In this document: positions 1-5,799 of the stretch, in pieces
Layout of the letters: each line of letters opens with the position of its first letter
How positions within the stretch are numbered: the first letter of the stretch is position 1
NCBI GenBank assembly: GCA_946623365.1
Contig: CAMORE010000093.1
Span: forward strand, 1-8,323
DNA length: 8,323 bases
Source: an uncultured Acinetobacter sp.
Lineage (GTDB): Bacteria > Cyanobacteriota > Vampirovibrionia > Gastranaerophilales > Gastranaerophilaceae
Reading direction: 5' to 3'
Translations under genes and position numbers: made by a program
Notes under the pieces: model-generated
The model's input: the letters and a program-made list of their open reading frames with translations, nothing else
Database searches by the model: none
What the model was told of the DNA's origin: nothing

Positions 1-1394
1 AAGTTAGTAACTTGACAATATGAGCGGTAGTTAATTGCTTTTTGTCCGATTACTTCTTTTGAAGATTTAATATTAACATCTTTCATCCAATGTTTAAATT
101 TCTTCCAAACTCCGGCATCTTTATCTAAAGGTTTCATATCATTTAAAAGAACTGTTCCTGTTTTCTTTTGAATCATTGTTGCAGCGCCTTTTGCGGCTAC
201 GTCACCCAAATAATACAAGCTTGCAAATGTTGCAATATCTCTTACTGTAGCTTCTGCAAGTTCATTTTTATCGTCTGCTGCTGCCATACGGGAAGCAAAT
301 GTCGTTGTGGAAATAATCCTTGCCTGATCCATTGTCGGAAACATGCCTTTAAAATCAAGCATTTTCCACGATGGCATTTTTGTAAGAGAAAGCAGAGAAA
401 CTGCAACCATTGAAGAAATTGATATAAGTTTTTGCTTTAATAATCCTTTTTTAGCTTCAGGATTCTCTTCAATATTATCTTGAACTTTTGCAAAATCATC
501 ATATATCGGAGCACCCTTTGTTCCCGATAACTTACCTGTAATCCATCTGTTAATATATTGCATTGAAGCTGCAAGAGGAAGAACAACCGCTAAACCTAAT
601 AAACTCTTTGTTCTCACAAGACTTTTATTTTTCTTTGCAAAATCAGCCATGCTGATTTTGCCGTCTGCTCTTTGAAATTCTCTGAAAAACTTAACAGAAT
701 CTTCAAGCATTGAACCCACAGATTGAGCACTTACTTTATCTACCGTAATATGTTCGGACACTTTAGTTTTTTCAACAATTTTTTTAGTAATTTCGCCAAC
801 TTCTTTTCTCATTTCAGAATTTTTAATTTTCTTTCTTGAAATTTCAGCCAGTTGTTTTGCATAATTTTCTACTTCGTTCTCTCCAAGTTTATTAGCAAAA
901 TTAACTTTTTCCGTTCCGTCTACACCTTCAATATTTCCCAAAAGTTTTTTCAAAGATTCCTGAACTTTATCCGAAGATTTTGCATTATCATAATAATCAG
1001 CAGCTTTTTGGATAAGGTCTTTATCAGCCCAGCATCTTGACATATTTACGCCATCCGGCATAAATGCGGGATTAAGAAGTTTTGCTATTCCCAGAGTTAA
1101 GGCACTCGGGATTAAGCAGTTAACGATTAATCCTGAGGACTCTCTTCTTAGTGCTTCAAAACCTGCAAACCAGTTAGTCATAGATTCTACTATTGTTCTT
1201 GGTAAAATTGCAGAAAGAAGGTCAATAACAGCAACGTTTATCATCGGCACTTGCTCACATTTTTGAATTCCTGCAAGAGCAATTGCGCCTAATCCTTTAA
1301 AACTCGGATTCTGCTGAACTGTTTTTTTGTGCTGACCGGCTGTTTTGCTATTTATACTGCCTGTACTGTTTTCTAAGCTAACTTTATTAATCAT
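1..1394 (-). CDS. Hypothetical multi-hydrophobic-segment protein with N-terminal NPSFKG motif (3' end beyond window)
   Basis: I do not recognise this protein. It reads open from an ATG at 1394-1392 to the left edge without a stop, giving 464 residues; the C-terminus is missing. An in-frame TGA at 1400-1398 lies just upstream, so this ATG is the earliest start, although no Shine-Dalgarno sequence precedes it. Residues 1-30 are polar and low in complexity and lead into NPSFKG (29-34). Hydrophobic stretches follow at about 35-43, 52-66, 88-106, 263-279, 323-337 and 384-406. A charged helical region (about 125-215) lies between them. Residues 244-251 (DGKISMAD) resemble the second half of an EF-hand loop, but the acidic residues of the first half are absent. 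The segments suggest membrane association, but there is no classical cleavable signal peptide. The NPSFKG start resembles what I recall from many gut Melainabacteria proteins; its role is unknown to me. The gene diverges from the unknown gene at 1714. Coding status is supported by 464 stop-free codons with gene-like composition. Confidence 0.85.
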   Translation of the reverse strand, partial: MINKVSLENSTGSINSKTAGQHKKTVQQNPSFKGLGAIALAGIQKCEQVPMINVAVIDLLSAILPRTIVESMTNWFAGFEALRRESSGLIVNCLIPSALTLGIAKLLNPAFMPDGVNMSRCWADKDLIQKAADYYDNAKSSDKVQESLKKLLGNIEGVDGTEKVNFANKLGENEVENYAKQLAEISRKKIKNSEMRKEVGEITKKIVEKTKVSEHITVDKVSAQSVGSMLEDSVKFFREFQRADGKISMADFAKKNKSLVRTKSLLGLAVVLPLAASMQYINRWITGKLSGTKGAPIYDDFAKVQDNIEENPEAKKGLLKQKLISISSMVAVSLLSLTKMPSWKMLDFKGMFPTMDQARIISTTTFASRMAAADDKNELAEATVRDIATFASLYYLGDVAAKGAATMIQKKTGTVLLNDMKPLDKDAGVWKKFKHWMKDVNIKSSKEVIGQKAINYRSYCQVTN

Positions 1395-1425
1395 ACATCA
1401 CTATACACATATGTAATCTAAGTTG

Positions 1426-1431
1426 ATTATA
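1426..1431 (-). promoter_or_regulatory. Candidate -10 box for the minus-strand hypothetical gene, inside an inverted repeat
   Basis: On the minus strand the hexamer reads TATAAT, a perfect sigma-70-type -10, and lies 31 bases before the ATG at 1394. The base run about 17 upstream (TTTTAA) matches the -35 consensus poorly. The hexamer is flanked by the arms AAGTTG (1420-1425) and CAACTT (1433-1438), so a dimeric regulator could cover it. The consensus match is seen directly; promoter function is inferred, and the AT-rich surroundings raise the chance of a random match. Confidence 0.45.
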
Positions 1432-1459
1432 ACAACTTATATATATATTTAAAAGCGCA

Positions 1460-1484
1460 AAAAATTAGAAATTGCCTAATTTTT
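1460..1484. repeat. AT-rich 9-bp inverted repeat (hairpin)
   Basis: AAAAATTAG (1460-1468) is perfectly complementary to CTAATTTTT (1476-1484) with a 7-base loop. It looks like a weak intrinsic terminator, but it sits between two divergent starts where no transcript from a visible gene should end. It could block read-through of antisense transcripts or be a chance fold in AT-rich DNA. Confidence 0.4.
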
Positions 1485-1690
1485 GTTAAATGTTAAGAGA
1501 ATGTAAAGATGAATTTTTGAATATTTTTTTCTTCTTAAGAAACTTTAATTGATTGGTACTCATGACTTCTGATAATTCTTCCCTATAGTAACAAAATTTC
1601 TTTAAATACTTAATTTTACAGCAAAAAAATAATTGTAAATTTTTGTAACAAAAATAAACTTCTTTGAAATAATAAGCTAAAAATATATTT

Positions 1691-1704
1691 TATCTATATA
1701 GATA
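1691..1704. promoter_or_regulatory. 14-base perfect palindrome before the 656-residue protein gene
   Basis: TATCTATATAGATA is its own reverse complement. It ends 9 bases before the ATG at 1714 and its last base is the first of the weak AGGG ribosome binding site (1704-1707). Its position fits an operator that would block transcription just after the start site, or a small mRNA hairpin shielding the start. The symmetry is seen directly; function is inferred, and simple TA-rich composition makes chance symmetry more likely. Confidence 0.35.
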
Positions 1705-1713
1705 GGGTAATAT

Positions 1714-3684
1714 ATGAGTACAGTTAAAATAGATACAAATTCCGGAGAGTTTTTTGAAATTCTAAAGTCATTTACAAAAAGTACAACCATAAATGATGTT
1801 GAAAGTTTTATGGGAAAATCGTTATTTATGATGTATGACCAAAAAGATGCTGTTACAGGAAAAAGAGATGGAAAGTTTAATGATACTGAGTGGCAAGCAT
1901 TTGAAAAATTTAGAAATACTCTTTTAGATTCATATCGTCAATGCAAAGATAGGCTAACAACTCCAAAAAAAGATAAATCTGGACCAAAAATAAATCAAGA
2001 AGCAATAGAATACTATCAAAAGGAAGTTGAAAAACTTCAAAAAATTGTGGAACAACTTGAAGAATCCGAACAAGAATTATTTAAAATAGATTATTTTGAA
2101 GAATTACATAAATATGAAGAAGAACACAATTTAGAATTTAAAGGTTTAAAAGACGGAGAAACAAATCCTGAAGGAACTTTTTTGCTGGAAAATGTTGAAC
2201 CTTTTGAAATTGGAATTCCCAATGAAGACAAACAAACTTATGAAGGAATATATAAACAAGCTTACATCATAGGATTGGATAAGCTAACAAAAGATGAACA
2301 ACAAGAATATATAGAAAAATATCATCAAGCAATAGAATGGTGTGCTAAAATTAAAGATTTTGAAGAAAATATTTTAGGAAAAGCTATTGATGAACTTTCT
2401 GATGCAACAATAATGCTTGGTGCATCTCAGGATGGAAAAGTAACTGACAGATATCATTCAAAAGATATTATAAAAAAAGTAACAGAAGAATGGAGGGCAA
2501 AAAATCCATATTTACATGAAATTGAAAATTTAGAACAACAAATTAATGCAGAAAGAGTCAAGTTTAACCCAAATGCTGCAAAAATAGCAGAACTTCAATC
2601 TATGGTAAACGGATTGTACCAATTAAGCAGAGAATGGAGATTTAGTTTTGCAGAAGATAATACCGAAAAAACAGCAGAAAACGGTTCACCGAACAACAAA
2701 AAAAGCAATTTGCAAGTATCAGGGGAAGTTACGGGTATTCACACAGATAAAGATGGTGAAGGCTGTGGAAGTGATTTTATAACCGATACCGGAGTCAAGA
2801 TTGGATATAACAAAGAAAAATATGGCATAAACGTAAATGGCAGTGTAGAAACAAAATACACTACACAAAAAAGAGAAGGAAGTGAAAATATAGAAACACA
2901 GCAGTCATATGTAATAGGTGTTTCAACTTATTATAATCCATCTGAATCTGTTGGTTTGAATCAAAGTTCATCATTTAGAATTACTCCTGATTACAAAATG
3001 CAAAATCACCAATTGAATTTAAGATATAAAAATACATCACTTATGATGACAGAAAATGTTAGAGAGATGCCCGTTCCTACTTATAATGAGCTTACGGGAA
3101 GAGAAGACGTTCAAGCCCAGACAACATATACAACAATGCTTATGTTGAATCAACAAATGGGACATTTTAATACGGGAACATCTGTTCAATTTGCAAATGA
3201 GGGAACAACCTATTCTATAAATGGCGGGTACGGATATGAAAAAAACTTGGGTAAAAAATATAAAATACAATTTAGCCCAAATGTTGCCTCAAGTTATACA
3301 AGCTCTTCCGGAGTTAATCCTGATGTTATAATGTTAAATGGCGGAATTGGAGGAAGTATAACTTATAAAAACAATAATTTTCAAACAGAAATGAGTATTA
3401 ATGAAAGTATAGGAACGCAATTTCCACAGGTTAATAATAATTTTACAGTATTAGCATCTGCTAATTACAAAGGTTTAGGATTTGCCGTTTCAAATTCAAA
3501 TATTTATTCTTCGGAAATGAAAATTAATACAATAACTGCAGGAATCAGTTATAAAGGTAAAAATGGAGAAGTAGAAGCTTCGTATACGCATTCCAAAAAT
3601 ACATTTGGAGAGCAAGAAGATGCGTCTAAATCACTTATTCTTACAGGAAAAATATATTTAGATAAATTATTTGGGAAAAAGTAA
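1714..3684 (+). CDS. Hypothetical protein: helical EF-hand-like N-terminal half, beta-barrel-like C-terminal half
   Basis: I do not recognise the family. The 656 residues form two halves. Residues 1-315 are charged and mostly helical: 93-125 is Glu/Lys/Gln-rich and coiled-coil prone, and 260-300 is another long helix. An EF-hand-like loop spans D42 to E59, with DGKFNDTE matching the second half of a calcium loop and D42 and D45 lying before a short insertion. A weaker DGKVTD occurs at 240-245. Residues 316-333 form a polar Asn/Lys linker. From about 334 to 656 there are many 8-12 residue strands with alternating polar and hydrophobic side chains, separated by Asn/Gly/Ser turns and rich in Tyr and Thr, as in outer-membrane barrels. 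The N-terminus has no signal peptide, which is odd for a barrel. A weak AGGG with 6-base spacing precedes the ATG. The gene is monocistronic by spacing. Alternative views are a cytoplasmic or appendage protein with a beta-repeat tail, or a protein exported by a non-Sec route. Confidence 0.9.
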   Translation: MSTVKIDTNSGEFFEILKSFTKSTTINDVESFMGKSLFMMYDQKDAVTGKRDGKFNDTEWQAFEKFRNTLLDSYRQCKDRLTTPKKDKSGPKINQEAIEYYQKEVEKLQKIVEQLEESEQELFKIDYFEELHKYEEEHNLEFKGLKDGETNPEGTFLLENVEPFEIGIPNEDKQTYEGIYKQAYIIGLDKLTKDEQQEYIEKYHQAIEWCAKIKDFEENILGKAIDELSDATIMLGASQDGKVTDRYHSKDIIKKVTEEWRAKNPYLHEIENLEQQINAERVKFNPNAAKIAELQSMVNGLYQLSREWRFSFAEDNTEKTAENGSPNNKKSNLQVSGEVTGIHTDKDGEGCGSDFITDTGVKIGYNKEKYGINVNGSVETKYTTQKREGSENIETQQSYVIGVSTYYNPSESVGLNQSSSFRITPDYKMQNHQLNLRYKNTSLMMTENVREMPVPTYNELTGREDVQAQTTYTTMLMLNQQMGHFNTGTSVQFANEGTTYSINGGYGYEKNLGKKYKIQFSPNVASSYTSSSGVNPDVIMLNGGIGGSITYKNNNFQTEMSINESIGTQFPQVNNNFTVLASANYKGLGFAVSNSNIYSSEMKINTITAGISYKGKNGEVEASYTHSKNTFGEQEDASKSLILTGKIYLDKLFGKK

Positions 3685-3700
3685 ACGAATAATCTATAAT
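3671..3700 (+). promoter_or_regulatory. Weak candidate promoter for gltX
   Basis: TTGGGA (3671-3676) and TATAAT (3695-3700) are separated by 18 bases. The -10 is perfect and the -35 matches at four of six positions, overlapping the last codons of the preceding gene. A second TATAAT at 3713-3718 lacks a -35. Transcription from here would give a leader of about 140 bases before gltX that includes the foldable element at 3779-3826, but would also have to cross the T-run at 3743-3749. Confidence 0.3.
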
Positions 3701-3705
3701 TTCAA

Positions 3706-3749
3706 AGCTATTTATAATAAAGATTTATTTAGCTAAGCATGCTTTTTTT
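3706..3749 (+). terminator. Possible weak terminator after the 656-residue protein gene
   Basis: AGCTA (3706-3710) can pair with TAGCT (3730-3734), and the sequence then continues through AGCATGCT into seven T residues (3743-3749). The stem is short and the loop is long, so this is a poor intrinsic terminator. The T-run after a gene end is the main support. Confidence 0.25.
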
Positions 3750-3778
3750 GTTTATGTAATAATGAAAATGGATAAAAT

Positions 3779-3826
3779 GGGCAACGGGTAAATATGTAAA
3801 TTCTCAAGATTACTGACCCGAACCCG
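3779..3826 (+). promoter_or_regulatory. Foldable leader upstream of gltX with alternative helices
   Basis: Three nested helices can form: GGG (3779-3781) with CCC (3823-3825), CGGGT (3785-3789) with ACCCG (3816-3820), and GTAA (3796-3799) with TTAC (3810-3813). The same CGGGT can instead pair with a second ACCCG at 3822-3826, which ends 4 bases before the ribosome binding site. These GC clusters stand out in AT-rich surroundings. No known riboswitch or T-box consensus was recognised. Pairing is seen in the sequence; a regulatory role is inferred. Confidence 0.4.
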
Positions 3827-3830
3827 CAAA

Positions 3831-3838
3831 AGGAAGGA
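3831..3838 (+). promoter_or_regulatory. Ribosome binding site of gltX
   Basis: AGGAAGGA lies 8 bases before the ATG at 3847 and contains two overlapping purine-rich cores. It is one of the clearest such sites in the window and fixes the gltX start. Confidence 0.75.
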
Positions 3839-3846
3839 TAATAAAT

Positions 3847-5322
3847 ATGTCAGAAGTAAGAGTAAGAATTGCTCCGTCACCCAGCGGTAACCTTCATATA
3901 GGTACTGCAAGGACGGCTTTATTTAATTATTTATTTGCAAAAAAGAATAATGGTAAATTTGTTTTAAGAATAGAAGATACTGATGCTGAAAGAACTTCTC
4001 AAGAATATGTAGATAATATTTTTGATTCACTGAAAGCACTCGGATTAAATTGGGATGAAGGGCCTGATGTTGGCGGTAATTATGGCCCATACACACAATC
4101 ACAGCGTTTTGATATTTATCCGAAATATGTTCAACAGCTTTTAGATTCAGGATTTGCTTATGAATGCTTCTGTACTCCGGAAGAACTGGAAGCAGAAAAA
4201 GAAGAAGCTACTAAAGCAAAAAAAGCTTACGTATATTCTAAAAAATGTGAAAACCTGACAGAAGAGGAAAAGGCAAAATTAAAAGCAGAAGGAAGAAAAC
4301 CTGCTATCAGATTTAATATTGCTAAAGCTCAAAAGGCTTTCCATGATTCTTCAATCTTAGAATTCGATGATTTGGTAAAAGGGAAATTACATGTTGATAC
4401 TAATTTGATTGGTGATTTTGTAATCATGAAATCAAACGGTGCGCCTACATATAACTTTGCCGTTGTAATTGATGATGCTTTGATGAAAATATCACATGTT
4501 ATAAGAGGTGAAGACCACATATCTAATACTTATAAGCAAATTTTAATATTTGAAGCATTAGGTTTTGAAGTTCCGAGATTCGGTCATTTGGGCATGATTC
4601 TTGCACCTGATAGAAGCAAGCTTTCTAAAAGACATGGAGCAACTGCGGTTTCGGATTTTGTTAAAGAAGGATATTTAACAGATGCTTTAATAAACTTTGT
4701 AGCACTTTTAGGATGGGCGCCTTCTGACGGACAAGAAATTAAATCAGTAGATGAAATCGCTCAAGACTTTAGAATAGGAGAAATATCTTCTTCTAACTCT
4801 ATCTTCGAATACGATAAATTAAAATGGATGAACGGTCATTACATTAAGATGTTACCGATTGAAGAGTTGAAAGAAAGGCTAAAACCGTATTTAACAAAAT
4901 ACGATTTGAGTTCTTTAACGGATGAACAGTATACTAAAATGGTTGAAATTACTCGTGAACCGTTGACATTACTATCTGATATAACAGATGCGGTTCCTTA
5001 TTTCTTCGGTAAAGACGTAGAAATCGAACCTGAAACTCAAACAGGAACTTTAGATACTGATGTAGCGCAAAAAGTTCTTGTAGATTTTGTATCAAAAGCA
5101 AAAGAATGGGATTGGACAGAAGAAAATCTGCATGAAAAACTTGCTGATTTTCGTGCTTACTGGAAAGAAAAAGACGGTATTAAGCCAAAAGTAACAATGT
5201 GGGCTGTTCGTGCCGCAATAACAGGAAGAACTTGCGGTGCTGATATGGTCGGCATATTAGAGATTTTGGGTAAAGAAACCTCTTTATACAGAGCAGAAAA
5301 AGCTATTAAAGTAAGCGTATAA
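3847..5322 (+). CDS. gltX: Glutamyl-tRNA synthetase
   Basis: This class I aminoacyl-tRNA synthetase charges tRNA-Glu with glutamate using ATP in the cytoplasm. At 491 residues it has the usual bacterial length and is complete. The ATP-binding HIGH signature is HIGT at 17-20, within the family-typical APSPSGNLHIGT start; RIEDTD follows at 41-46. The second ATP motif (KMSKS type) is KLSKR at 258-262. Between them, C107, C109 and C134 have the spacing of the zinc-binding Cys residues of E. coli GluRS, but the fourth ligand position (136) is Asn, so the zinc site is probably lost or altered. About 320-491 forms the helical anticodon-binding domain. The ATG is fixed by the strong AGGAAGGA site and by the conserved start directly after it. 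Whether it is discriminating, or also charges tRNA-Gln for GatCAB amidation, cannot be told here. It is alone on the plus strand and converges on the TSCPD gene. Confidence 0.98.
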   Translation: MSEVRVRIAPSPSGNLHIGTARTALFNYLFAKKNNGKFVLRIEDTDAERTSQEYVDNIFDSLKALGLNWDEGPDVGGNYGPYTQSQRFDIYPKYVQQLLDSGFAYECFCTPEELEAEKEEATKAKKAYVYSKKCENLTEEEKAKLKAEGRKPAIRFNIAKAQKAFHDSSILEFDDLVKGKLHVDTNLIGDFVIMKSNGAPTYNFAVVIDDALMKISHVIRGEDHISNTYKQILIFEALGFEVPRFGHLGMILAPDRSKLSKRHGATAVSDFVKEGYLTDALINFVALLGWAPSDGQEIKSVDEIAQDFRIGEISSSNSIFEYDKLKWMNGHYIKMLPIEELKERLKPYLTKYDLSSLTDEQYTKMVEITREPLTLLSDITDAVPYFFGKDVEIEPETQTGTLDTDVAQKVLVDFVSKAKEWDWTEENLHEKLADFRAYWKEKDGIKPKVTMWAVRAAITGRTCGADMVGILEILGKETSLYRAEKAIKVSV

Positions 5323-5338
5323 ATATAGAATAAAAAAC

Positions 5339-5386
5339 AAAAAACAGATTGAAAATTACTTAAAAAGAATTTTCAATCTGTTTTTT
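5339..5386. terminator. Bidirectional intrinsic terminator between gltX and the TSCPD gene
   Basis: Bases 5339-5357 are perfectly complementary to 5368-5386, a 19-bp stem with a 10-base loop. The plus strand ends in six T residues (5381-5386). The six A residues at 5339-5344 supply the T-run for transcripts from the minus strand. It lies 16 bases after the gltX stop and 20 bases from the TSCPD stop, so it can end both converging transcripts. Confidence 0.9.
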
Positions 5387-5406
5387 ATAACAATATTTTA
5401 TAATAC

Positions 5407-5715
5407 TTACCCTACAGTAACCTTTGACCTTTGTTCCAAATATAATTTTAAAGCTATCGATAATTGATCCGGACAGCTGGTCGGTCGGCTTCCGCAAGGA
5501 AGTCCTTGCAATCTCTTTATTACTTCATTAATATCCATACCGATAACAAGAGAGCCGATTCCTTTAAGATTTCCGCTGCAGCCTCCAACGGTTTCCATAT
5601 CTAAAATTTTGTTATCCTTTATTTTTAAATTCATTAACTTACTGCAAACTCCGCTTGGCTGAAAACGAACCTCATCAAAACCTTCCATCTCTTTTATTTC
5701 AATATTATCGCTCAT
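5407..5715 (-). CDS. TSCPD domain-containing small protein (TIGR03905-like)
   Basis: This 102-residue protein matches the small stand-alone TSCPD family (TIGR03905 type), whose function is not established. The naming motif TSCPDQL is at 79-85. Other family features are GVCS (22-25), GGCSGNLKGI (44-53) and GLPCGSRP (71-78). The four Cys residues (24, 46, 74, 81) could bind a metal, but this is not shown. The same domain occurs at the C-terminus of some B12-dependent ribonucleotide reductases, which is a family link rather than evidence for such a role here. The ATG is supported by AAGGAG with 5-base spacing. A TTGAAA-N18-TATAAT promoter just after the rlmH stop suggests it can be transcribed apart from the upstream operon. 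No signal peptide or membrane segment is seen, so it is probably cytoplasmic. Confidence 0.93.
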   Translation of the reverse strand: MSDNIEIKEMEGFDEVRFQPSGVCSKLMNLKIKDNKILDMETVGGCSGNLKGIGSLVIGMDINEVIKRLQGLPCGSRPTSCPDQLSIALKLYLEQRSKVTVG

Positions 5716-5720
5716 AAAAT

Positions 5721-5726
5721 CTCCTT
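5721..5726 (-). promoter_or_regulatory. Ribosome binding site of the TSCPD gene
   Basis: On the minus strand the site reads AAGGAG, 5 bases before the ATG at 5715. It supports the chosen start and shows that this genome uses classical Shine-Dalgarno sites, in contrast to the hypothetical gene starting at 1394, which has none. Confidence 0.75.
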
Positions 5727-5737
5727 TTTAATTTCTT

Positions 5738-5786
5738 AAAAACACACATTATCCTCTACTAAAAAATTATATCATATGTGTTTTTT
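5738..5786. repeat. Imperfect inverted repeat around the TSCPD promoter -10
   Basis: Minus-strand AAAAACACAT (5785-5776) pairs with ATGTGT, a bulged G and TTTT of the arm at 5749-5738. About 26 bases lie between the arms, including the TATAAT. On the minus strand the second arm ends in five T residues, so for transcripts coming from rlmH it could act as a weak terminator. As DNA it could be a regulator site around the promoter. Confidence 0.35.
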
Positions 5787-5795
5787 AAATTTCAA
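5766..5795 (-). promoter_or_regulatory. Sigma-70-type promoter of the TSCPD gene
   Basis: On the minus strand TTGAAA (5795-5790) and a perfect TATAAT (5771-5766) are 18 bases apart. The -35 starts 4 bases after the rlmH stop. The predicted start near 5759 would give a leader of about 44 bases with the AAGGAG site. It is the best promoter match in the window. Confidence 0.6.
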
Positions 5796-5799
5796 ATAT

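Larger units (their letters stand above)
1395..1713. other. Divergent intergenic region between two unknown genes
   Basis: This 319-base AT-rich stretch contains no convincing gene in either direction. It must carry the promoters of both flanking genes. Visible structure, left to right: the -10 box and inverted repeat at 1420-1438, a run of alternating TA at about 1438-1448, a 9-bp hairpin at 1460-1484, a TTTACA/TGTAAA inverted repeat at 1615-1639, two copies of GTAACAAAA (1588-1596 and 1645-1653), a TTGAAA that could serve as a -35 (1664-1669), and the palindrome at 1691-1704. None matches a regulator site that I can name. Confidence 0.7.

Noticed and set aside
168..413. Plus-strand Cys-rich reading frame at the left end
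   Set aside because: It lies antisense to the long minus-strand coding region, has atypical composition and no ribosome binding site. It is a shadow of that gene, as is the frame at 852-1040.
1438..1448. Alternating TA run as a replication origin or microsatellite
   Set aside because: It is only about 11 bases and shows no DnaA boxes or repeated units nearby; ordinary for AT-rich spacer DNA.
3762..3791. Nine-codon upstream reading frame (ATG AAA ATG ... TAA) in the gltX leader
   Set aside because: It has no ribosome binding site and no Glu or regulatory codon run, and it overlaps the foldable element. Too short to support as a gene.
3779..3838. T-box riboswitch for gltX
   Set aside because: The ACCCGAACCCGC stretch only loosely resembles the T-box GGTGGNACCGCG core, and no specifier stem or terminator/antiterminator pair was found.
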